A DNA stretch of 64,000 nt from Microcebus murinus (lineage: Eukaryota > Chordata > Mammalia > Primates > Cheirogaleidae): contig NC_134104.1 in assembly GCF_040939455.1 (NCBI RefSeq), positions 144,744,501 to 144,808,500 of the forward strand, given 5' to 3'. Positions 36,471 to 48,950 of this stretch are shown here, piece after piece. Within the stretch, counting starts at the first letter, position 1, and every line of letters starts with the position of its first letter. A program made the translations under genes and the position numbers. A model generated the notes under the pieces. The model had not been told where the DNA came from and ran no database searches. It was given only the letters and a program-made list of their open reading frames with translations.

Positions 36471-38929
36471 AGAATTAGGAAGCTGAACGAGAGTTCTCTG
36501 GTGTTTTTAATTTTGTAGTTATAGAGCTATCATGCTAATATCTGCATGAGATTAATCATTGACAGTTTTCACAGTTTCCTTGATGCTAGCCTGTTATCCA
36601 AAGAACAGAGAAGCTTGCCTTGCTTCATGAAGGAAGCAAGGTTTATAGAATATATAAAGGAAATGGATAATCAAATAATGTTTTGATCTTTCATTTTGAA
36701 TTTGTAGCTCAGATAATGCGTACAGAAAGGATCTCAATGATTCATTCTTTTTTTAGCCAGTCTAGTTTAAAAAGGCTTGGAAGAACATGTGATTTTTAAA
36801 ATATCCTGGAGTATTTTTCCAGGCCTGGGGAACTCGTGGGTCAATGCACAGCTATTTCTGTATGTGAGAAGGGTGGGAGAGTGCTCCGTCAGTTCACTGA
36901 AGGCCAGGGCCCAGTTATCTGAACTGGGCGCTTGGGTGGAAGGGCTTCCCTCCTCCCTCGTGCTATAGCTGGGCTTCACTATAGAGCTGCAGACATGTTC
37001 TCCAGACCCACTTATGTTTGCATACCTATCCCTGCTGCAAGGTGTTTATTCTGAGCTGTGGTCCCTTTAAATTGGGAAAACCTTGACTCTCGTGTCCAGC
37101 GTGTGGCACGCAGGTATGAACAGCACGGGCATTGGAGACTGCCGTGGCGGAGTGGCTTTGGAACACACCATCCATAAAGGAGAAATGAACAAATTCCAGC
37201 TGATTTGAAAGCCTGATGTTTTTCCAGGTTTGGATCGTGATAGGAAAAGGTGTCCTCAAATCAAATGGGGAGGAGAGGAGTGCGGTCTGGCACTCAGGGA
37301 TTGAGTCCGCAGCCTAGCTCTGCAACTCATCTATTGATTTTTCTGGGCCAGGCTTTTGCCCCCACAGAGGCGCAGAACATTTCAAAATCAGGAGATTGAG
37401 CTAGTTAGTTCTTGTGCCGGATGTTTTCTGTTTGACCCTCTGGATAGATCTACTCTCCACCTTCCTCCGATCTACTCTTTACTCTGTGCCCTGGAAGCCA
37501 ACTAGCGGGGACTGTATGAATGGGCTCCCTCGCTTCCTGGCCCCCTATTGTGTTCTTTGCCCAGTGGGGAGCACTGGCAGGAGATGGGAGGAAGTATTGA
37601 TTCTCCAGGCCCCACCCTGTGGCATCACTGAAGGTCTGGGCTCCTGGCAAGCAGCCCTCTCCACAGGGCACTCTGTGTCAGGGGTCCAGGAGCCTCCTCC
37701 CTCACCCTTTCAGGCCTGCGGGTGCAAGTAGGGCCCGGCGCACTGCACTTTGGTCCCCTCTATAAATGGTCTCCTTATTCTACTCTCCTCAAATTGCCCA
37801 TTTTGAAAGTGCCATCTGTTTCCTGCCAGAAGCCTGGTGGATAAGGTTCCTAAGACCTTTTCCAGCTCCAAAATAAGATGACCACAAGCAGGGGAGGAGC
37901 CAGCCCTTTGGGGCTCCCATTTTTCACTGTGCCTCTCTGAATGTTTCCCCAAGATCCTGGGAGGGGGAGACTGGTAGAAATATGCTCTCTGGAGTGCAGA
38001 GTCCCTCGGATGAGAGCCACTGGTGCCCGGATAGGCACAGACTGCTGGAGTCCAGACTCCCAAAGTGCACAGGCGGTATGCTGCCCGCTGTGTTCGAGGG
38101 GAGAGGGCAAGGGACGATCTCACCAACTGGGGCTGGACTGTCACTCCCACCCCTTACTGCCTTTGTGACTTGTAGAACAGGGCCCTCTGAGCCTTACCCT
38201 CCCTCCCAAACCAAAGCTGGTAACACCCATCTAGCCCACACACAGTGGTACGGGGTGCAAATGAAGGCGTCTGTGTGAACCTGCTTTGTTGAATATAAGG
38301 TATGGGACTAAACAGAGTTATAATCATAAACAGCTTTTACTGCAGCAGGGGTCACAGGTAGGGCACAGAGCCCCGTGGGGACATTACCCCTGCTCCTGTC
38401 CCTGCTAAAAACTCCACTTCCTTTTACTCTTTCCTGGTATGTGCACTTGCTGAGATATCTACGGATGGCTCCCAGTATGTCAATTTTAGGATCAAAGCAT
38501 GACCTCAGAGACACCAAAATTACAAAATCATGCCATCAAATAGCAGCGGCCACCTTCCGACATCTCTGGAATTTGGGTTCTGACCTTGAGGGTCTTAGGT
38601 GGCCGTTTATGGCCCTTCTAAAAGCAGCTGCTTCAAAATGGGTCTAAGGGAGGATGAAGGGAATTAAGGATTTTTAAAAATCTATACAGTCTCAATTATT
38701 AAAGTTATCACAGAGACTTCTTGACATACAAGAAGAATACATTCTTGAAAACCACATATGTCAAGTGCAATTTTCTCTTTAAGAAAAAATAAAGGGACTT
38801 AAAGAACTTGAGTGCTATTCACTGGACACTGTTGACGTTATGTTGGCCCATGTGCATACAGTGCACGTGTAGGGGGTGAGGGGAGGAGCTGAGGGAGAAA
38901 GGAATGAAGGAGTGACAGGCTGAGAGAGG
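36471..38929. other. Repeat-poor unique sequence
   Basis: Frames of 146 codons (37710-38150 minus) and 105 codons (37414-37731 plus) lack known motifs and overlap other frames. No gene is supported. Confidence 0.45.
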
Positions 38930-39220
38930 ACACCCCATTAAGTGCCTGGGGGGTACGCACCATGGGGTATTTATTACACAGCTAGGAACCGTGTGTGTGG
39001 CGGTGTGGGTGAATCTTAAGAATACGGTGCTTAGTGAAAAAAATAAGAATGAGATGCACAAGCTAATATTTCCTGAAGTTAAAAATAGGTGCTCAGAGAA
39101 ATACAGTGCACATTTTGTGAGCACTCCTGCAAACAGATACACTTTAGGCACATTAGAAGGGAATGGAAGTGGGCTTCGGGGATAAGAGGAAATAAAAGCA
39201 TGTATATATACAGGGCATTT
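38930..39220 (+). mobile_element. L1M-like 3' fragment
   Basis: GGGGTATTTATTACACAGCT, TGGGTGAATCTTAAGAATAC, TTAGTGAAAAAAATAAGAAT and GAGATGCACAAGCTAATATT resemble the end of an ancient L1, sense. The match is diverged. Confidence 0.5.
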
Positions 39221-39789
39221 GCCTAGATGATGTTAATAGTGTGCCAGGAACTATTGAGTATGGTAAATACAACCCTGTGTTCCTGAGGTGCAAAGCAAAC
39301 AAACAGAAGGTCCCCAGGTGAGTGTGTGTTTAAGAAATTTGAAAACGTCTACAGTTTAGTTTGTATGGTCTTCCCTATAACCTTTCATGTTGCAGCCAAA
39401 CCACAAGTGGTTAATAGAACAAAATGCCCTTTGTAGGGTCAGAACACAAAACACAGCACAAACACTGCCTAGAAACCACATGAAAGAAGGGATGCTGTGA
39501 GCCGCCCTTCAGGCTCACTTCTGGAAACTCACCGCCCAATAGCGCCCACAAAGTGGGCCCATGTCCATCGCGCAGCAGGCAAGGGTATTCCAAATGTACT
39601 TCCCTTTTGTTTAAAAAAAACGCCTAATAGAAAGTGAAAGCTATGACAGATGTATGGAAACCTATAAGAAGAGGCAGCATAAAATATTTTGGATGATATA
39701 CCCTCTTTTCTCTTTTTGGTATGTTTATGGTTTCATCATGGATAAATTTTTTGCATAAATGATACCACATCTCTACCTAATCACATTTT
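39221..39789. other. Unique non-coding sequence
   Basis: No repeat or coding frame recognised. Confidence 0.4.
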
Positions 39790-40460
39790 ACATAAATCAC
39801 ATGTTTACATCCTCATCTCAATTATACTTTCCTGATGTTGCAGTTAACTGTATTTTTCCATTTTGCTACATTGACCCTGTCACTATCATTTTGAATGGCT
39901 GAATAATATTTTAATGACTAAGTATACCAACATTTATTAGCCATTCCCTCTTTGTACGACATTTAGGCTGCTTTCTGAATATGTCACTTGTAAGTAAAAC
40001 AGAAAGGAAGGTATCCATGCTGCATATATGGCTTCTTCATATTTTGAATTAATCCCATAGGATAGACTCAGGAAATGGAATTACTGGGTAAAGAAGTATA
40101 CAGAAACATCTATGACATGATTCTTGGTACAAATTACTAAATTGCTTTCCAAAAGGCTAGTAGTAATTTGCACTTCCACTAGCATTATTAGTTACAACAA
40201 CATTGTGTTCTCAATTGCCAGTTTAGTAGCTAATGGACAGTGTTTTTATTTTTACATTTCTTTGATTAATATTGACATTTTTCCAAGTTTGTTAGAGATT
40301 ATTATTTCTGTTTATATCACTATTGGGGTGGTCTTGGGTTATTCTTTTCAGTTTATCTGTAGACTTTATCCAATATTGATATTTAGTCTTTGTCATAATT
40401 GCCACAACTATTTCATCTGCCCTTTTAAAAATATTTGAGTTTTGCTCCAACTATTTTGTT
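39790..40460 (-). mobile_element. L1M 3' region (ancient)
   Basis: Antisense L1: GGCTGAATAATATTTTAATG, GACATTTAGGCTGCTTTCTG, GGAAATGGAATTACTGGGTA, TAAATTGCTTTCCAAAAGGC, AGTAATTTGCACTTCCACTA. The 104-codon plus frame at 40124-40438 is antisense to it. Confidence 0.75.
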
Positions 40461-41349
40461 TTTCTTTAAAGAAACTGATACCGATCCGTTGGTGTTTCTC
40501 TTTGTTTTGTTAGCTACATAAAAATCAAGATACCCTTTTGGCTAAATTCAAGAAAGAAATTTCACAGTGTGGCATCATAAAAAATGCATCCAATTGAGGG
40601 CTTTGCAAGAGGACAAAGTCTGGTTCCAATCCCTGCCCCCTTGATGTCCTGGCTGAGCAAACCACTGAAGCTGTCTGAGCCTCGCTGAATTCATTTACAC
40701 CATGGAAATCATGATACCCAACTTCCAGGTGTGGGACTTCAATTGTGATCAAACACTGGCGTAGTTGGTTGCCCAGTAAACCTGGGTGTTCTTCCCATTC
40801 CTCGCCTTCCAGATCCTAATGCTGAGCAGGTCTCTCAGGATGGCTGAGTGGCTAGTTCAGAGAAATGGGCTGCAGGGCTCACCCCAAATGGCCTGTGGCC
40901 TGCCCAGCACTGCCCTGAGGGTGGCCATTTCCTTCCAGGTAGAAGGCCCAGGGACATGGCAGTGACTGTGCTCCTTGGCAGTAAGTATCTCCGAACAGTG
41001 AAGTTGTTGTTCTGGCCTATCTGGTAACCAACCCGCTTCCTGTTTTCCCTGGTGTGGTGGCGTTCTCTTAGTCAGCAGCAGCAGGGAAAGAAACAGTCCT
41101 GGATGGGTAACCTCAGTTCTCTAATCCTCCCGCAGCGGGAAAGCCTGGCTCTGATCACAGGCCGTTTGACCTTGAGGTTGGCCGTGACGCTAAGAGCGAA
41201 GGGACAGCAAGTCACCATTGCTGTAATTCAGGGTTGTGGTGCCCATGAGCTAATGCTAATGGATTGCAAATATATGCTGATTAAACATTAAACTTTTATT
41301 TCCCACAAAGCGAATGCATCACACATTCTTGTCCTCCTCACATTCTAAG
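40461..41349. other. Unique non-coding sequence
   Basis: 40600-40740 has a MIR-like flavour (GAGCCTCGCTGAATTCATTT) but is too weak to call. Nothing else is seen. Confidence 0.4.
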
Positions 41350-41590
41350 AAGGATGGTTAAGGCATGAGCACTGGACCCAGACCGCCTGGATTCACATCC
41401 CAGCTCCATGGCACTTATTAGCTGTGTGACTTTGGGCAAGTGACTTAACGCCTCTAGGCTTCAGTTTTCTAATCTGTAGAACAGGGAGAATACTAGTAAC
41501 TACCTCAGAGTGAGAGGTTCCATCAGGTAATGTGAGTGGAGTATTAGCAGCGTTCCAGGACACATAGCAACCACACAGTAATTAGCATAA
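41350..41590 (+). mobile_element. MIR
   Basis: Well-preserved sense MIR: CTGGATTCACATCCCAGCTC, TTAGCTGTGTGACTTTGGGC, AAGTGACTTAACGCCTCTAG, CAGTTTTCTAATCTGTAGAA. Confidence 0.92.
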
Positions 41591-41641
41591 GGTCTGAAGA
41601 TTTTGCTTACACGGTTCTCAGAGGCTGGATTGCATTCTTTT

Positions 41642-41973
41642 TTTTTTTTTTTTTTTTTGAGACAGAGTCTCACTTTGTTGCCTAGGCTAGAGTGAGTGCC
41701 ATGGCGTCAGCCTAGCTCACAGCAACCTCAAACTCCTGGCTCAAGCAATCCTTCTGCCTCAGCCTCCCAAGTAGCTGGGACTACAGGCATGCGCCACCAT
41801 GCTCGGCTAATTTTTTCTATATATATTAGTTGGCCAATTAATTTCTTTCTATTTATAGTAGAGACGGGGTCTCGCTCTTGCTCAGGCTGGTTTCAAACTC
41901 CTGACCTGGAGCAATCCGCCCGCCTCGGCCTCCCAGAGAGCTAGGATTACAGGCGTGAGCCACCGCGCCCGGC
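41642..41973 (-). mobile_element. Alu, lemur type
   Basis: T-run to CACCGCGCCCGGC. Perfect 17-bp flanks, CTGGATTGCATTCTTTT, lie at 41625-41641 and 41974-41990. It is followed 115 bp later by an Alu in the opposite orientation. Confidence 0.95.
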
Positions 41974-42088
41974 CTGGATTGCATTCTTTTGGTCAGAGAT
42001 CTGGAAGTTCATTTTAAAGGTAACTTGGTGAAATTTCTTAGCTCATTAGAAATAGTATTTATGAGGAATCTGCATTAAGAGTATATTA

Positions 42089-43994
<1,906 letters not shown>

Positions 43995-44001
43995 AAAGGG
44001 A

Positions 44002-44363
44002 GGCCGGGCGTGGTGGCTCACGCTTATAATCCTAGCGCTCTGGGAGGCAGAGGCCAAGGGAGGATTGCTCGAGGTCAGAAGTTTGAGACCAGCCTGAGCA
44101 ATAGCAAGACCCCATCTCTACTAAAAATTGAAAGAAATTAATTGACCAACTAAAAAAAAAAATATATATATATATATATACAAAAAAATTAGCTGGGCAT
44201 GGTGGCACATGCCTGTAGTCCCAGCTACTCCGGGAGGCTGAGGCAGGAGGATCTCTTGAGCCCAGGAGTCTGAGGTTGCTGTGAGCTAGGCTGATGCCAC
44301 GGCACTCACTCTAGCCTGGGCAACAAAGTGAGACTCTGTCTCAAAAAAAAAAAAAAAAAAAAA
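44002..44363 (+). mobile_element. Alu, lemur type
   Basis: GGCCGGGCGTGGTGGCTCAC to a long A-tail. The linker has expanded into an A-run plus (TA)n at 44152-44180. The AAAGGGA flanks (43995-44001 and 44364-44370) are a short probable TSD. Confidence 0.92.
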
Positions 44364-44398
44364 AAAGGGAAAGGATGTTAGCTGAGGCCAAGTGTGAC

Positions 44399-44407
44399 TG
44401 TGTGTGC

Positions 44408-44461
<54 letters not shown>
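44399..44461. repeat. (TG)n microsatellite, long
   Basis: Forty-nine bases of uninterrupted TG at 44412-44460 after a short TGCG-containing lead. It begins 28 bp beyond an Alu A-tail. Confidence 0.97.
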
Positions 44462-45017
44462 CGCTAGGGACAGGGGAGTGAGCCCTGTCTTTAGTAATAA
44501 TGTGGGCAGAAATGTATTGGGAATTCAGTTATCATTTTGAAGGGAGACTGACACTATAAACAAGGGGACCTTGACTCTAAGGATTTTGTGACAGCCTGGT
44601 ATGTTAGTAATTTTCCTATTCCACTAATATTTATTGAACGTGAGTTCAATAAATATTCATTAGGCACTATATGCTAAACCCTCACAAGGCTAGTTTGTTA
44701 TTTCCAGAGAGCTTAAGCAGTTTGATTAGAAACTTGATAAGTGTGTAAGTGAAAAACAGTATTTTAAAACTTTAGTCTCACTACCTTATATGCCTTCTAA
44801 GTGAACAAACAGTGCAAGACCCAGTGGGCCATATCCTCTATACTCAGGCTGGCTGCCTAGAATATTTTGGACTAAAATCTGAAGGTAGCAGGGGCTAAAT
44901 CCCTGCTTTGCTTTTTTCCTTGAAAGCAGCGGAGGAATGTTGTTTGGTTTTTTTAGAAGATTGTCTTGCTTTTAAGTGGAAATGAAAACTGGGGAGACCC
45001 TGCAGTCTGGAAATGCT
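44462..45017. other. Mostly unique sequence with an L2 palindrome
   Basis: 44615-44700 resembles L2 3'-end text and contains a perfect 14-bp inverted repeat, at 44626-44639 and 44644-44657. The rest is unrecognised. Confidence 0.5.
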
Positions 45018-45030
45018 TATTAATCTGTTT

Positions 45031-45351
<321 letters not shown>

Positions 45352-45399
45352 TATTAATCTGTTTATTCTGATTTCAAATCAGAATTTTGGTGACCTGGT

Positions 45400-45512
45400 C
45401 CTACTGCTTCATGTTATAGATGAAGAAACGGAGATCCAAAGAGGGGAAGATCCTTGTCAGGAATTACACAGAGAGTGAGGATGTTGCTCCAGGAATCCAG
45501 GAACAGTGATCT
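45400..45512 (-). mobile_element. MIR-like fragment
   Basis: TTATAGATGAAGAAACGGAG and ATCCAAAGAGGGGAAGATCC resemble antisense MIR. A small palindrome, ATTCTGATTT/AAATCAGAAT, precedes it at 45366-45386. Confidence 0.5.
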
Positions 45513-45514
45513 CC

Positions 45515-46640
45515 CTCTGATAAATCTGTTTGTGGGCTTTCTATTACATTGCTGTGTTTTCGATTCTTTTGCCAAAAATGACACTTTCTTCATTATTGTT
45601 GCTCTATAATAAGTTTCGGTATCTAGCAGAACAAGTGTATTATTGGTCCTTTGCATTTCCACATAAAGTTTTAAATCAGCTTCTCTGTTTCCAGTTTCCA
45701 CAAAATGAATAGACAAAAACTGTTTTGGTTTTCATTGAGACTGCATGAAATCTACAGATGAGTTTGGGGAGAATTGACATCTTTACAGTATAGAATCTTC
45801 AAAACCATGAACATGGTATAGCCCTCAATTTATTTAAGGACTTTTAAAATTTCTCCAAACAATATTTTAGAATTTTCTGTGTAGAGGTCTTACATATCTT
45901 TTGATTTTCTCCTATATATTTTATATTTTGATGTTACTGTAAATGACAACTTAAAATTTTTTCCTTTTCTAAATATTATATTTTAAAATCTTATATCTCC
46001 CAACTAGTTGTTGATTCTATAAATTTATCTGAAGATTTTTTTGGATTTGCTGTGCATATAATATCATCAAAATTTCTGTGAATGAGAATTTTTTCCTTAT
46101 TCCTATTTTTTCCCAGTATGATATTGAATAGAGGCAGTGATGTACCATGATGAGTGCTATAGATATTTGTAAATATCATTTATCAGGTTTATGAAGCTCC
46201 TAGCTAGTTCTACTTTATAAGGAGTTTTATCATAAATGGATGTTGAATTTTATCAAATTATTTTCCTAAATGTATGGATATGATCATTTGATGTTCCCCT
46301 TTTATCCTGTTAATATGACTGCATTCTTGCAATAAAATTAATTTTCCAGTGATATATTATCATTTTCATATATTTCTGGATTTGTTTTTCTAATATTTTA
46401 TTCAGGATTTTTGCTCATGAGAAGGATTTTTTACTACAATTTTACTTTTTTATAATGTCCTTATCAGATTTTTGTGACATGGTTTAGTTAGATTTGTAAA
46501 ATGAGTTGGGAAGTGCCTTTTTTGTTCTCTGGAAGAGTTTAGATTAATATAAGATTGGTGTTGTTTCTGTCTTAAGAATTTGTTTAACATTGGTATTACC
46601 ATTTTTTAAATGTTTGGATATTTTCTGTCAGTATTTTGGT
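45515..46640 (-). mobile_element. L1 ORF2 fragment
   Basis: Antisense ORF2 text: GGGGAGAATTGACATCTTTA, CCATGAACATGGTATAGCCC, CCAGTATGATATTGAATAGA, GTGATATATTATCATTTTC, AAATGAGTTGGGAAGTGCC. Many stops in all frames. It represents decayed reverse-transcriptase coding. Confidence 0.8.
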
Positions 46641-47755
46641 GACAATCTAGTGCCTTCTCACTTTTAGTATGCTCCTTAAGAAATCAGTTATCAATCTTAT
46701 TGTTACTCCTTTGATGATAAACTGTTCCCCACCCCCACCCCCACCCCACCATTTTCTCTTTGTCTTTGGTGCTGGGCAGTTTACTATGATATGCCTAGAT
46801 ATAGTTTTGTTTTTATTTATCCTTTGTGTGGGGGTCATCCATTTAAGATCTTGAATCTGTGCTTGATGTCTTCAGTTTTGAAAATTCTTTGAACTCTCTA
46901 AGCATGTATTTTTTTAAAATTTCACATCCGATGACACCTTTATCTGTAGCTCTTGTGAGCCATTCCTATTATGTCTTCTGCTCCATTAATTCTCTTTCTT
47001 CTCTCCTGTGACTCTAATTGCATATCTATTAGTTTTTCTAACTGTATCCCCTACATATCTTACCCTCTCATCTTTATTTTCTATTCTTATATCTTCGTTT
47101 CAAATTAGATATTTTCTTTTGACCTATCATGTAATTCACTAATTTTCTCTACAAGCAGTGTTTAAACTGCTGTTAAACGCCCATATTGAATTCTTGGATT
47201 TTAGGTATTTTAAGCTCTGGAATTGCTGTGTTCTTTTTGTTTTGTTTCGCATTCTCTGAGAAACTTCTCGATTTTATCTCTTACTTCTTGGAACTCTCTA
47301 AGCATATTTTTTTTTTTAATTTCACATCTGATGACACCTTTATTTGTGGCCCTTGTGAGCAATTCCTATTACCTGTTGTTTTACTTCATATTGTCTTATA
47401 ACCTCATGTGCCTAGTCATTTTTTATTGAGTTTCAGACATCATAGATGAAAACTTACAGAAATAATCTGAGGCCTTGGATGATGTTATCTTTCCTTTGGG
47501 AGAATTTATACTTGCTTCTGGCACGCACCTGGGCCCCCAGCGATCTGGTACCTCTGCCTTCCAGAAGTGGCAGGCATTCCTACAGAACGAATATTCCTAA
47601 ATACAAGGCTCATTTCTTTGAGTTTCTTTCTTATCTGGAATCTTGGCCCCATTATTCTTCTTTACCTACGAATTGTCCATAACTTTAAGCAGAATGTTTT
47701 TAAATATTTTTCTAGTTTTTCTCATTGTTCTCTATAGGAGAGGTTAGTCTGAATT
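46641..47755 (-). mobile_element. L1 ORF1/5' region relic with internal duplication
   Basis: Antisense old-L1 text: AAGAAATCAGTTATCAATCT, TTTGTCTTTGGTGCTGG, TTTACTATGATATGCCTAGA. An 81-bp segment at 46891-46971 recurs at 47291-47372. It contains a C-rich run at 46727-46750 and continues from the ORF2 fragment to its left, so this may be one long decayed L1. Confidence 0.65.
46727..46750 (-). repeat. G-quadruplex-type motif on the minus strand
   Basis: The plus strand has four consecutive C-runs of 4, 5, 5 and 4 separated by single A residues, so the minus strand has G4-G5-G5-G4 with one-base loops. Confidence 0.9.
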
Positions 47756-47763
47756 ACCTAGGC

Positions 47764-47955
47764 CAGGCGTCCTCAAACTACGGCCTGCGGGCCACATGCA
47801 GGTGTTTTTGCCTGTTTGTTTTTTTTACTTCAAAATAAGATATGTGCAGTGTGCATAGGAATTTGTTCATAGTTTTTTTAAAACTATAGTCCGGCCGTCC
47901 AATGGTCTGAGGGACAGTGAACTAGCCCCCTGTTTAAAAAGTTTGAGGACCCTTG
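47764..47955 (-). mobile_element. Small non-autonomous hAT element, copy B
   Basis: 192 bp with ends CAGGCGTCCTCAAAC and GTTTGAGGACCCTTG and a perfect 8-bp TSD, ACCTAGGC, at 47756-47763 and 47956-47963. An 8-bp TSD is the hAT signature. Reverse-complemented, it aligns along its full length with copy A (2682-2872), at roughly nine identical bases in ten. It has no coding capacity, so it was mobilised by a transposase from elsewhere. Confidence 0.93.
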
Positions 47956-48005
47956 ACCTAGGCTAATGTTATTTCAGTGGTTTTTAAATGTGTTGCTTTT
48001 ATTCT

Positions 48006-48449
48006 CATGGTACTTGCTGTGAACTGTGTCCCCCAAAAAGTATGTGAAAGTCCTAACCCCCAGTACCTCAAAATGTGACCTTATTCGGATATAGGGTCAT
48101 TGCAAATGTAAGTAGTTAAGGTAAAGTCATACTGGAGTAGGGTGGGCCCTTACTCTAATATAACTGGTGTCCTTATAAGAAAAGAAGAGACACAGAGACA
48201 GAGGTACATGGGGAGGAGATGGCTGTGTTACAATGGAGGCAGAGATCAGAGTGATGCATCTACAAGCCAAGGAACACCAAGGATTGCTGGCAAACACCAG
48301 AAGTTAGGAAGTGGCTAGGAAGAGGCCTGGCCCTACCAACAGCTTGATTTTACACTTCCAGTCTTCAGAACTGTGAGACGATACATTTCTGTTGTTTTAA
48401 GCTACCCAGTTTGTGGTACTTTGATACGGCAGCCCTAGAAAACAAATAT
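48006..48449 (+). mobile_element. MaLR solo LTR (MLT1/MST group)
   Basis: GTGAACTGTGTCCCCCAAAA, AAGTCCTAACCCCCAGTACC, AACTGGTGTCCTTATAAGAA, CAGAACTGTGAGACGATACA and CGGCAGCCCTAGAAAAC follow the LTR consensus in order. No internal retroviral sequence adjoins it, so it is a solo LTR. The group is certain; the subfamily is not. Confidence 0.85.
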
Positions 48450-48590
48450 AGTGCTTTATAGTGTACAAAGTACTTTTCCTATAAACCGCCTTGTTTGTCT
48501 GCACAACTCTCTTGGCAGGGAGGCAGGAGTACAGGGGGTGCAAGATGGGATCAGAGTTAGAGAAACAGAGGCCCAAGAGGAGGCATCAAC
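48450..48590 (-). mobile_element. MIR-like fragment
   Basis: TAGAGAAACAGAGGCCCAAG and a TACAAAGTACTTTTCC phrase resemble antisense MIR. Confidence 0.45.
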
Positions 48591-48794
48591 ATTCTGGGTT
48601 CCATGAGTCACTGGCTAAGTTCGGATAGTACCTGGGTGTCTTGCTGTTTTCTACTCCACCGAGATGCTACAGTTTTTCTCCAACTTCCTATCTTTCTAGA
48701 GTCCAAGGTATAAGGAAGTTCCCAGTGACCTTCTGCTGGTGCCCATTGCTTTGTGGGTGAAAAGGACAGACTAATTCCTGGAATGGGTAGTACA

Positions 48795-48950
48795 CACATT
48801 CATCTGTTCAGCAGACACTTAACTGAGCACCAAGGTCCTATGCCCAGGTGAGGGTTGGGGCATAGTACAAGGAAGGACAAATGCAAGAGGTACAGAATAA
48901 GGATTCAGTCCCTTCCCTCAGGAGCTCACAGTTGAGTAACAGAGAAGAGA
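48795..48950 (-). mobile_element. L2 3' end
   Basis: ACACATTCATCTGTTCAGCA, GACACTTAACTGAGCACC and AGTCCCTTCCCTCAGGAGCT match the reversed L2 terminus. Confidence 0.75.

Noticed and set aside
37710..38150. 146-codon minus-strand open frame
   Set aside because: No known domain, no splice or promoter context, and other frames overlap on both strands in a GC-richer stretch.
46667..46854. PPPPPP/GGGGGG frames on both strands
   Set aside because: They arise from the C-rich run in an L1 relic.
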